From: Undibacterium sp. KW1 | GTDB taxonomy: Bacteria > Pseudomonadota > Gammaproteobacteria > Burkholderiales > Burkholderiaceae_D | NCBI RefSeq assembly: GCF_009937955.1 | Contig: NZ_AP018440.1 | Span: forward strand, 1-64,000 | DNA: 64,000 nt | Direction of reading: 5' to 3' | Part shown: positions 20,301 to 29,700 of the stretch, piece after piece | Layout of the letters: each line of letters begins with the position of its first letter | Position numbering within the stretch: the first letter of the stretch is position 1 | The notes under the pieces: generated by a model | Told to the model about the DNA's origin: nothing | The model's database searches: none | Seen by the model: the letters and a program-made list of their open reading frames with translations, nothing else | Translations under genes and position numbers: made by a program

Positions 20301-23300
20301 TGAGTCACCCCGGTGTACGTGAGGCAGTTGCCGATGCTGTCGGCCCGGCACGTGGCAACAAGCGTCTGGCCGCATGGGTCGTGCCAAACACCACCGATAC
20401 TAGTCTGTACGATGCATTTTCTGGCAACCCTGTCTTGCACAGTGAACGCTGGAATGCCGTTGAACATATTAGTCGTCAAACTTTTGCCCAAACATCTAAT
20501 CCGCGACAAACCGAGAGACTGGAGCAGTTCTGGAGCCTGATGGACCATATAGGTCAATGTATGATGCGCGATACCTTGCTGGCAGCCGGCGCAACTTCTA
20601 GCGACAAGGAGGACTTACTGCAGATGCTGGCACCGGCACCAGACTTGGTCGTGCTGGCACAACGCTGGTTAAACACCCTCGATCTTAATACGCAGTATGA
20701 CAGCGAAGCTGCCTGGAATACCCTGGTTCCAGAAGCACTGGACTTCGGTTTATCACGCGCTGTCCTGCAACGTCTGCGGTCAGGAGCAAGTCAAAGGTTG
20801 GAAGTGTTGCGCGGCCAGGCCAGTGCACTGGAAGTGTTTTATGGTGCTGATGACACTCTGGCCCCAGAACAAATGACACGCATGAACCCTTTGTCCGGTC
20901 TTTGCACAGTTGCACTGGCGGCTGCCATACGCAGTGTGGCCCAGCTTCTGGGGCGACCTTTGCGCATACTGGAAATTGGCGCGCGCAGTGGTGCATCAGC
21001 ACGTGATTTGCTTGCGCAGCTAAGTGATTGCACGATTGACTATACGCTGACTGACCCCGCGCGCAGCCTGGTTGAGCAGGCTGAACAGGCGTTTGCCGCA
21101 CAAGCCGCCAGTCCCTTGCACACTATCCACTGTCGCGTATTTGAACATGAACGGGCAGCGGCGACACAGGGTATGCCGGAATATGAATTCGATCTGCTGA
21201 TTGCATTCAATGCCTTGCACCGTAGCCGCAATATCCCTGTCTTGCTGCGTCGTCTGCGCAGGCTGCTAAATGCAGGTGGCATGTTGATGGCACCAGAAAT
21301 CACCCGTAATAGCGATTTCCAACTGGCAACGGTCGCCTTGCTCGAAGGTGGCTATACCCAGTTTGAAGACCGTAGGAAGCTAAACGGCAATGCACTTTTG
21401 CCAGAAAATGCGTGGCTGGATGAATTGGTGCAAGCAGGCTTTGCCGCCGGCGCTGCATCCGGCACATACAGCAATGCTGGCATGCACTTGCTTGCAGCGC
21501 GGCAAACCGATACGGTGTTGCGCTTTGCCCCGCGTCGTCTGGTAGAACATCTGGCGACCTTGTTACCTACATATATGGTGCCGCAAACTATTCTTGAGCT
21601 GGATGCCTTGCCATTGTCTGCTACGGGAAAAGTCATGCGCCAGCAATTGCCACGGCCTGAAATGGGGGTAACCCGCCGCACTATTCGTCAAACTGGCAAT
21701 GATGCAATGCCGCCTGCAAACGACTTGGTCAGGATATGGCAAGAATTGCTGGGTGTTGCAGACCTCCATGGTGACGATGACTTTTTCGACCTGGGCGGCG
21801 ATAGCCTTATCGCGGTACGCTTGATAGAAAGAGTCCGCCATGGCATGAATGCGCATGTAGCCTTGTCAGACCTGTTCGATGCCTCCAGTCTGTCGGCATT
21901 TGCTGAAAGAGTCGCAAAGGCAGCCCCGTATGAAGACAGCTTGCCACCGTTACTACCTGATGCAGCTGCACGCTATGCGCCCTTCCCGTTGACTGATGTA
22001 CAGCAAGCCTACTGGATAGGACGTGATGAAAGTTTCGAGCTAGGCGGCGTCTCCACGCATCTATATGCCGAAATTGAAGTTGCAGACCTTGGTTTGGCTG
22101 ATCTGGAACGAGGTTGGCAGCAGGTAGTGGCACGGCATGACATGTTGCGCGCAGTCATCAATGTCGATGGCATGCAACAAGTGCTGCAGAATTTGCCAGC
22201 TTACCGCCTTGCCAGCCATGATTTGCGTGCTGCCAGTGCCGCTGAAGTATCCGAGTGGCTGGAAATCACCCGCCTGGAACTGTCGCATGAAGTATTCGAC
22301 ACAGCACGCTGGCCCTTGTTTACCGTGCGCGCCGCGCAAATGACAGGCACCCGCGTGCGCTTGTTCGTTAGCCTCGACAATCTGGTATGTGATGGACGCT
22401 CCATGCGTACTCTGCTGGCAGAATGGTCGCAATTCGCCCGCGATCCTCATTTACAATTGCCACCACTGACAGCGAGTTTCCGCGATTATGTCATGCTGAG
22501 CCAGCAAATTGAATTGTTGCCGTCTTACCAGCGTTCATTGGCGTATTGGCATGACAAGCTTAGTACACTGGCACCTGCTCCGGCTTTGCCGTTGACGCAA
22601 TATGCGCCGGAAGATGTGTCGCCGCCTCACTTCACCCGCCGTGAAGCGAGTCTGACGCCGCAAGACACGCAAGCCTTGCAGGCCCAGGCGGCAGCGCATG
22701 GCGTCACTGTCAATGCAGTATTGTTGGCCGCTTATGGCGAAGTGCTTGCCAACTGGTCTGCTATACCGCGCTTTACCCTGAACCTGACTCTTTTCAACCG
22801 TCCACCTGTGCATGAAGAAATCGATGCACTCGTCGGTGATTTCACTTCACTCGTGCTGCTGGGCTTTGATGCTACTGTAACTGCCAATTTTGCTGAAAGG
22901 GCGTTTTCCATTCAGCGCCAGATCTGGGCTGATCTGGAACACATGCAGGTATCGGCAGTCCGAGTATTGCGCGAAGCTGCACGCCGCAACCGGCGCCTGA
23001 ACCAAGTTGCCATGCCCGTGGTGTTTACCAGTGGTCTCGGCGTTGCCAATGATGGCGCGGCAGAACTTGACTGGTTGGGTGAATTTGTCTATGGCATCAG
23101 CCAAACGCCACAGGTATGGATAGACCAGCAAGTCGTTGAGCGCGATGGTTCCATGGTATTCAACTGGGACTCGGTCGATGCACTATTCCCAGAAGGTTTG
23201 GTCGATGAGATGTTCCTGGCATATCACGGCTTGCTATTGAATCTGGCACAGAACAGTGATGCATGGCAAAACATAGTCGTCATGCCAGAGAATCGCTGGC

Positions 23301-23701
23301 ATGCATCAGCTTCAGAAGTCTTCAGCGACATTTCAACGGAAGCGCTGCCAGATGACAGCCCTGTCATCGACGACAAATTGTTGCGCACGGTTAGCAGCCG
23401 TCTTGCTGCACTGCTCGGCCATGATGAGCTTGCGCCACAGACCAATTTCTTTGAGTTGGGGGCAACCTCGCTGGACCTGATACGACTGCGCCAGCAATTG
23501 CAGGCGGATACCGGACGGGTACTCAGCATCACCGAAGTGTTCCAGCACACCAGCATCGCCGCCCTTGCCGCCCATTTACGTAGTCGTGATCAGTCACTGG
23601 TGACGGAAGATATCTCCAATATTGAGAGCGGACAAGCCCGTAAGCGCCAGCGTCTGGACAATGACCGCCGCCGTAGGCGTGGTCAGCAATCCAAAGCCTG
23701 A
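14393..23701 (+). CDS. Hybrid synthase, second piece: AT-KR-ACP-Cy-A(E)-PCP-Cy-PCP (MicC/HMWP2-like)
   Basis: The first residues (VTSYGFAGTIAHVLLEQAP) are the end of the upstream KS. Then come: AT with GQGSQ (~117), GHSIGE (Ser ~206) and HAFH (~310), a malonyl-CoA signature; KR with GAYGALG (~700) and the intact YGAANAY; ACP (Ser ~1016, LGMDSIL); cyclization domain Cy1 with DMLIND (~1214); adenylation domain with YTSGSTGIPKGV (~1700) and a SLYFDLSVYDLFG stretch as in cysteine-activating domains; an inserted MT-fold domain with altered motif EIGARSG (~2192), like the epimerase-type insert of HMWP2 and PchE; PCP (DLGGDSL, ~2471); Cy2 with DNLVCD (~2661); PCP (GATSLD, ~3025). Cy2-PCP has no own A domain, as in HMWP2, so the single A domain should load both PCPs. 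Corrected, the whole protein would be about 4245 residues. Confidence 0.88.
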   Translation: MTSYGFAGTIAHVLLEQAPLMSSAKPSEKITAPQLFLLSARSPESLRMLASSYAGNLAGYDDLPAMARGMARQREHHGMRAAVLASNREELANGLQQLAAPEYTATEAMRNPRIGFLFTGQGSQYSGMARELYAQQRDFRQALDAVDAALATDLGMSVITLMHDDAYDVRLQQTAFAQPALFALGYALAKMWQAFGVQPSIVLGHSIGEFAGMVIAGALTLEQAARLIVKRGVLMQALPAGGAMLAARATPEQALAVLAGLHADYASEIAIAAYNGPQDVVFSGSSAAIEAVQALLTAQQLHARSLQVSHAFHSPLLDPMLAAWESECAAQEMQAPRIAVCSSLTGELLTQAPDAAYWTNHARQPVRFDQALQNAVSACDILLEIGPNAILSAVAQRNQAVQQWPHAVNCLASLRRSGSDLVAIGDACVALYISGQDFDWDHVFSGSLPSPRSLPRYPFERQSYWLDYDDDAPRLPLQLQPQPERAAAKPVDLYAIQWEHFTLAKNETHAQRYFLLGGDISHTAAFAAELEANGATTYSLTADEWPLAAVQLGDSDVVIYLNSWHTQAEHVTLADQQGWQLTEFVKVLQHLQKKPRILLPTNSGQAIAGTSGNPLQASLWGAARALALEYPGPRWLLADSDAGLMPFAAAVPALLPLFGHEEAVALRKGLWLHPRLEHVAAQSPKVALPPVLKQDGIYLVAGAYGALGRHATDWLATRGARHLVLLARRAAPSGWQARLALLKAQGIQITHIDADVADEDDMERVFAHITGMEQDSGFSLAGVFHCAGTSRFNDLATITNEDYQAVSRAKIQGAWLLHEHTCKRALDYFVCFTSISGIWGSRLQIPYGAANAYQDALARMRHHQGLPSLAIAWGPWGGGAGMSEVDEDLLQLLRAAGIRRLAPARYLATLDELLGGEHETDDGTCVAVDVDWQQFVPLYALYNPANTFKRCLSASQANAIAVSVTADTPSALHALDEQARQAAAHAFVIAELARTLRIPPAQLTPDIQLLKLGMDSILVMDFSRRCEASLGIKCELKAIFERNTPQGLTDYLIEQLGKQLPESRGQKEAEQIIADPANANSPFQLTELQHAYWIGRHSHYGLGGVACHAYLEADAPNGLDLDLLERCWNMLVARHSALRLVIAEDGLQRVLPTVPSYALRVADLTDADQSAADAHCTAWREIMSHQVMDAAKWPLFDLRASRLPEGSVRLHIGIDMLINDATSGQIIWEELAALYQAKGDMQLAGLLPFQISFRDYVLAKYVHSSERRAERESAKAFWLERIPALPPAPQLPLRTEALRQTSPTFSRRQQQLAAPLWQSLRDQAAQAGCTPASLLIAVFAEVLAAWSAEPQFTLNLTIFDRLPWHADVPRLLGDFTAVTLLPLDCSEALPFGQRAAAVNGTVLEHLQHRAFSAVDVMREWNRGRERQDAIAMPVVFTSQLGMNDPTKGAAPDSALGNVVYGISQTPQVWLDHQACELNGALIYNWDAVDALFQPGTLDAMFNAYHGLLEKLATQPLAWQQALPALLPQTQQAIRAQVNASTAAMPERCLDQLFFEQAQRSPQAIAMIAHEQQWSYAELADWSLRLTNALLRHGATRSDRIAIVMRKGPEQIAACLGILASACVYVPVDADVPAARLQAILDGSHIKLVVTQADCLPIVQEMCAGREVTVLDAGQVATQAWPASFPHIERAVTDHAYVIYTSGSTGIPKGVLIDHRGAVNTVLDINRRFDISNTDRVLGLSSLYFDLSVYDLFGIFATGAALVLPAASGTRDPAHWLDLLLRHRVTIWNSVPALLELLLEEAEAAGASLAGLHQVFLSGDWIALGLPARLRSQAPQARLVAMGGATEASIWSNWFIVPNVLPAQWHSIPYGYPLANQHYRVLDTRLRDCPDHVSGDLYIGGTGLAVAYENDAAKTAASFITHPVDGERLYRTGDLARYWGDGTLEFLGRRDFQVKIAGNRIELGEIESALLSHPGVREAVADAVGPARGNKRLAAWVVPNTTDTSLYDAFSGNPVLHSERWNAVEHISRQTFAQTSNPRQTERLEQFWSLMDHIGQCMMRDTLLAAGATSSDKEDLLQMLAPAPDLVVLAQRWLNTLDLNTQYDSEAAWNTLVPEALDFGLSRAVLQRLRSGASQRLEVLRGQASALEVFYGADDTLAPEQMTRMNPLSGLCTVALAAAIRSVAQLLGRPLRILEIGARSGASARDLLAQLSDCTIDYTLTDPARSLVEQAEQAFAAQAASPLHTIHCRVFEHERAAATQGMPEYEFDLLIAFNALHRSRNIPVLLRRLRRLLNAGGMLMAPEITRNSDFQLATVALLEGGYTQFEDRRKLNGNALLPENAWLDELVQAGFAAGAASGTYSNAGMHLLAARQTDTVLRFAPRRLVEHLATLLPTYMVPQTILELDALPLSATGKVMRQQLPRPEMGVTRRTIRQTGNDAMPPANDLVRIWQELLGVADLHGDDDFFDLGGDSLIAVRLIERVRHGMNAHVALSDLFDASSLSAFAERVAKAAPYEDSLPPLLPDAAARYAPFPLTDVQQAYWIGRDESFELGGVSTHLYAEIEVADLGLADLERGWQQVVARHDMLRAVINVDGMQQVLQNLPAYRLASHDLRAASAAEVSEWLEITRLELSHEVFDTARWPLFTVRAAQMTGTRVRLFVSLDNLVCDGRSMRTLLAEWSQFARDPHLQLPPLTASFRDYVMLSQQIELLPSYQRSLAYWHDKLSTLAPAPALPLTQYAPEDVSPPHFTRREASLTPQDTQALQAQAAAHGVTVNAVLLAAYGEVLANWSAIPRFTLNLTLFNRPPVHEEIDALVGDFTSLVLLGFDATVTANFAERAFSIQRQIWADLEHMQVSAVRVLREAARRNRRLNQVAMPVVFTSGLGVANDGAAELDWLGEFVYGISQTPQVWIDQQVVERDGSMVFNWDSVDALFPEGLVDEMFLAYHGLLLNLAQNSDAWQNIVVMPENRWHASASEVFSDISTEALPDDSPVIDDKLLRTVSSRLAALLGHDELAPQTNFFELGATSLDLIRLRQQLQADTGRVLSITEVFQHTSIAALAAHLRSRDQSLVTEDISNIESGQARKRQRLDNDRRRRRGQQSKA

Positions 23702-23749
23702 TTATTAAAAAAATCGCAAAAAGATAGAGAATCGAAGTTAAGGATACTT

Positions 23750-26700
23750 ATGAATACAAACGGTCAAATCAATTCAACGACAATTCCAAACTATGGTGAC
23801 AGCATGCCCGTCGCCATCATCGGTGCTGGCTGCCGCATGCCACGGGCAGATGATATTTTTGAATATTGGCGCAGACTGGCAGATGGTGAAGAACTCATCG
23901 ACTTTTTCGATGCCGAACAATTGGCTGCCGCCGGTGTTGACCCTGCCCTGCTGCAACGCCCCGCGTATGTGCCAGCCGCAGCGGTGGTGGCACATGCAGA
24001 CCGTTTTGATTGGGGCTTCTTCGGCTATTCACGCCATGAAGCTGAATCCATAGACCCACAGCAAAGACTCTTCCTGATGTGCGCATGGGAAGCATTGGAA
24101 ATGGCAGGATATGCGCCCGATGCGCTTGCAGCCAAAGGCGACGAGTTAAAGATAGGTGTGATCGGTGCATGCAAAATGAGCAGCTACCCAGCAGCTTCTT
24201 TCGACAAAATGGAAGAAATCGCCTCACCATCCACTTTCGCCCGCCTGTTAGGCAACGACAAGGATTATCTTGCCACCCGCGTATCCTACAAGCTTGGGTT
24301 GACTGGCCCCAGCATGACGGTGCAGACCGCTTGTTCTAGTTCGTTGGTGGCGATACATGTGGCTTGCGAACAGATTGCCAGCGGTGAATGCGATATGGTC
24401 TTGGCGGGCGGTGCTGGTATAGGTTTTCCGCAAGAGTCTGGCTATGTACACCGAGAAGGCATGATTTTTTCCAAGGATGGTCATTGCCGCCCGTTTGACG
24501 CAGAAGCAGGTGGCACCACGATAGGCAATGGCGTCGCCGTGGTTTTATTGAAATCACTGGAGCGCGCTCTTGCTGACGGTGACCCGATACTGGCCATTGT
24601 CCGTGGTTCTGCTGTCAATAATGATGGCGCTGGCAAGGCAGGCTATACCGCACCATCTCCAGAAGGCCAGTCACGCGTCATCAACGAAGCCCTGGTCATG
24701 GCAGAGGTAGACCCAGCCAGCATAGGCCTAGTCGAAGCTCATGGCACGGCCACTCCTCTAGGCGACCCTATAGAAGTGGAAGCACTGACCCGTGCCTGGC
24801 GCAAACATACCAATGCCAGCCAATATTGCGCCCTGGGTTCAGTCAAATCCAATCTGGGCCATCTGGACACAGCAGCAGGTGTCGCCAGTTTCGTCAAGGC
24901 TGCGATGGCCTTGCATTTTGGTCAGGTGCCACCCAGCCTGCACTACGAACAGGCAAATCCTGCTATTGATTTTGAGAACAGCCCTTTCTTCGTCCCGCAA
25001 ATGCTCTTACCCTGGCCCCTGGATCACGGTCCGCGCAGGGCCGCTGTCAGTGCCTTTGCAATAGGTGGCACGAATTGCCACGCAATACTGGAACAAGCCC
25101 CAGCTCGTGCCACATTGACGCCTGCAAATGGAGCGCCAGTGTTCTTGCTGCTCAGCGCACGCAGTGAAGCTGCCTTGAAAACACTGGCACAGCGCCATGC
25201 ATGGCGTCTGTGTGAATGGACTGCCGACCAGTCGCTGGCGGATTATTGTGCTACCAGTGTCCATCATCGCAGCGTCTATCCATATCGCCTGGCACTGCTG
25301 GCCAATGATGCCGACAGCCTCATCAATTTGCTGTATGCCTTCATCGACGGCGACGATACAAAAACCAGAAAACTTCAAAACCACCGGATCCATGCCTGGA
25401 TCGCCAATGCGCTGCAATCAGATAATGATGGGCAGGCCCTGCTTGATTTTGTTGCTACGCAGGCTAGTGCTGAACACCCATCCTGGGAACAGCATCTTGT
25501 TTGCTCCATACGCCCAGTTGCACGTGCCCTGTTGCCAACTTGTCCTTTTGAAGGTGAGCGTTGCTGGTACACCAAACCTGGCCCCAGTCCGGTAGCAATA
25601 GGCAAGGACGATCATACGACATGGCAAGCCATGCGCAATGCAGGTCATCAATGCGCGGCAGTATTGGCCGCTGATCTGGATTTGTCAGGCCTGCCACGTG
25701 AAAACGAAGGTGTTGACGCCCTGCATGCCGCTTATGTCGGCCAGGCATTTGCGACACTGGGCATATTTAATAACAATGATGACTGGATGGACGTAGAAGC
25801 TTGCCTGCAAGCCGCGGGGGCACCAATCCGCTTCCATCAGTTGTTTGCACGTCTGTTGCGCGATCTTGCTGATGCTGATCTGCTGGAAAGGCGTGGTGAA
25901 GGCGGACAGTTCAGTTATCGCCATCTGCGCACAGACTGGCCAGATCCAAGTTCCTGGCTGGTGCTGATGCGTGAACTGGGTTATCAGCAACTGGCTGATC
26001 TGGTTGAGCGTACAGGCCCGCGTCTGGCAGATATGCTGACTGAAAAAGTGGACGCAGTCAGTATCGTTTTCCCAGGTGCTGCCACTGACGATGTTGAGCA
26101 TATGTATCAGGACCAACCATATTCTGTTTACCTGAACAGTATCGCCGCAGCTACTGTCGCGGGCTTGGCGAAAGCACATGGACGGCCGCTGCGCATACTG
26201 GAAGTGGGTGGCGGCACTGGTGGCACGACGCGCGACATACTTGCGCAATTGCCTCCTGGCGCTTGCGAGTTGTATACTTTTACTGATCTAGGACCACTAT
26301 TCCTGCAAAAGGCACGCAAGAAATTTGCAGCATATCCATTCATGCAGTACCAGAGTTTTGACATGAATGGCCCAGCTATTACACAAGGTTTGAAAGCTGG
26401 CAGTTATGACCTGATCGTAGCGGCCAATGTATTGCACAATGCACCTGATCTGCGAGTCATGCTGGCCAACCTGGCTACTGTACTGGCTCCGGATGGCGTG
26501 CTGATGATGCGCGAAATAACCACACCAAAAAAACTGTTCGACTTTGTCTTTGGTCCTTTGGTTCCTGCGTTATCCGACAGTGAGCAACGTGATGGCGAAT
26601 TGTTTGCCAGTCGCCAGCGTTGGCAGCAGGCACTGACAGATGCCGGTTTCGTACAGACCGATGCCATGCCTGCGGAAGACTTACCCACTTATGCATTGGG

Positions 26701-29700
26701 TGAACAGATATTGCTAGCCCGTTGGCAGGGCATAGCCAAGGATAACTCGGCGACAAATACTGCCGTCCCTAATCCAAATATCGACTATTTGCTGACAATA
26801 CCAGAACCAGCTATCGGTAAAGTCATGGCAGCCATATTGGCCTGGTTGCCGCTAACTAGCAGACGCCAGTTGAAAAACTTGCGCTGGCATCTGGATATCA
26901 GCAATGCCCCCTCTCCTTTGCAATTGGCATTGCACTATAGTGGCGAGAGCTTGCATGCCACGGTAGCAGATACACGTGGCATGCAGCAAACTTTGTTGAC
27001 TGCCGCTGTGTCAAGTCCTCGCACATTGCGCAGGTATGACAGTCAGACCGCTGGGGGAATGCATTTAGATCCGTCCAACCAGACATTGTTTGACCGCGTC
27101 ATTGATGCTTTGAGCGACGATGCATCCCTGTTTGCTGGCATGGACAGCCTGTATTGGTCCACATCTACCGAAAATCTACAAAGCCTGCGCCTGCATATCA
27201 TCGAACATGGCTCTGTTGTGACTGACACCACAGGCCAGGTGCAGCTTGATCTGCGTGGAGTAAATCTATTGCGCCGTCCTGCTTCCCTGCCGTCTTTGTG
27301 GTGTAACGAAGGCGATGCCGAATTGTTTAGCTGGCAATGGCACCAGGTAACTGTGACCAATCAGTCCTTACCATTGCCACGACGTGTGCTGTACATCAGC
27401 GATGACAATCAATCTGAATTCAGTCATTTACTCAGTAATGCTGATGTTGCTTGCAGCCTGTTACCTGTAGCTGAGCTTATGGATAAAGAAGCACTGAATA
27501 CACTTCTGAGTTCAGATACTGCGTTTGATGCGGTAGTGTACAAACCCGCCCCGGTGAAAAGTCTCGATAATGCTACATCGCTCTTTGAGGCCATGGGTGT
27601 AACACCACTGTTGAATCTGATGTCGACATTGGCAAAATTGCCAGCGGTGCCAACCCTACTCCTCCTCAACCCGCAAGCCTATGCAATCACAGAGACAGAG
27701 TTTTGTGTTGCTTGGCCATCCGCAGGCACGAGCGGAATACTGGCAGTAGCACGTCAGGAAATGCCAACTCTGCATTGCACGCAACTCGATGCAGCAGATG
27801 CCAGCGCCGAGGAACAAGTGCAAGTGATCTTGCAATTGCTGAGGGATACCCAATTAAAACATGCACCTGTAGTCGCTGTTCGGGATGGAGTTATATATCG
27901 TCAGGAACTGACACCTGCAACCCTACCTGCTGCGACACCCCTGCCCCAAGGTCGTCATGTCCTCATCGGTGGTTTATGCGAGTTGGGGCTGGAACTGGCC
28001 CACTGGCTGGTTGCCAAGGGCGCTCTTGACCTCGTCTGGCTGACACGTCGCGCACCTGACATCAAAGAAAGGCAGGCGCTGGATATGCTGCGGAGCCAAG
28101 GTGTCGCTATTCACATCGACGCCCATGCCGATGTCACCGACGCCAAAGCGATTACAGCAGCACTGCGACGACTGGCAGATGGTCCACCATTAGGCATCGT
28201 GTTCCACCTTGCAGGCGTACTCAATGATGCACCACTGAGCGCGGTAAAAGCTCAAGACTGGGAGTCCAGCTTGTCTACCAAGTTGCGTGCTGCCTTGCGT
28301 CTGCATGCACTTGAAGCACAATTGCAACCCGCCCTGACAGTCTACTTTTCTTCCGCAGCCAGTGCGTTTGGCCCGACAGGACAAGGTGCCCATGCACTGG
28401 CCAATGCCACACTGGAAGCCCTGGCAGAGCATCGCAACCGTGCTGGCAACGACACCGTTGCACTGGCCTGGGGTTTCTGGCGTGAAATAGAGAGCGATAA
28501 ACGCCAAGGCCTGGCAGCTTATCTGGCCGAACGCGGCATGCTGGGCATGTCCAATGCCCAGGGCTGGGCCTTGTTGACCAGTGCCATAAGTGGCAATGCC
28601 TCCGTTTACCTAGCCTGCAATGTCGATTGGAAACGCTTTGCAGCACAAGCGACTTCTGTGCAGCAAGCACGTTTTGGCGCTTGCTGGAATACTGCCTCAT
28701 CTACTGCAATTACGTCGAAACCGGTATTGGCAGAACAGTCAGCTATGCCCCTGCTACATCAATTGCGCCAGCATATCGCTGGCGTGCTTGGTTGCCCTAT
28801 TGATCAAGTGAATGAAGACAGCAAACTGGTGCAAATAGGATTGGACTCATTGCTGATGCTGGACCTGACCGAACAACTGAAACAAAAATATGGGTTGACC
28901 GTTTCAGCGGAAACCCTATTCAAGGCCGATACCCCCAAAACACTGGCTACAGCATTGCAACTGCAAATGGATGGCCAAGCCGATCCATTAGCGACCTTAC
29001 TGCAAGCAGAAGCCGCCTTAGCTTTGCCGGCAGCCCAGCAGTATTTGCGCAGACGCCTGAGCAGCCTGTTGCAATGTAGTGAAGCGGACATGGATGCAAA
29101 TACCAAATTGGTCGAGATGGGATTGGACTCTTTGTTGTTTTTGGAGTTGAGCGAAACCATACAGCAGGAACTAGGCTTCAAACTGTCTGCCGAAGTGGCA
29201 TTCCAGGGCGGCAGCATAGCAGCCTTGGCAAAAATACTGGTGCATGCACTCCATCCCAATCTGGATACAGCAAGCAAAGACCCTGCAATATCAGGATTGC
29301 GCCAGGCTTTGATGGAACTGGAGCAGCGTGAAGGCGGCTGGTTGGCAAGCAACGGTGATGTACTACCGCGACCAGGTAACAAGCAGCAAACACTGACAGG
29401 CTTGCGCAAACTACGCTGGCAACTACGTAACAGAGATCTTCCACAGCAGTTGTATGTGGAATTCGATAAGACAGGCAATTTTGATCTGGCAGGTTTTGAA
29501 CGTGCATGGCAGTTGCTACTGGACCGCCACGCTGCACTACGAACGACTGTAGATGCCCAGGCAAATCTGCATGTCATGGAAAAAGCACCGCATTACGAGG
29601 TGCAGACATATGACTTTCATGGACTGGCATCTCAACAAAGAGATGTAGCATTAGCAGTCCTTCGTGAAGAGATGACAAATGCAGTCAGCGATCTCGCGGT

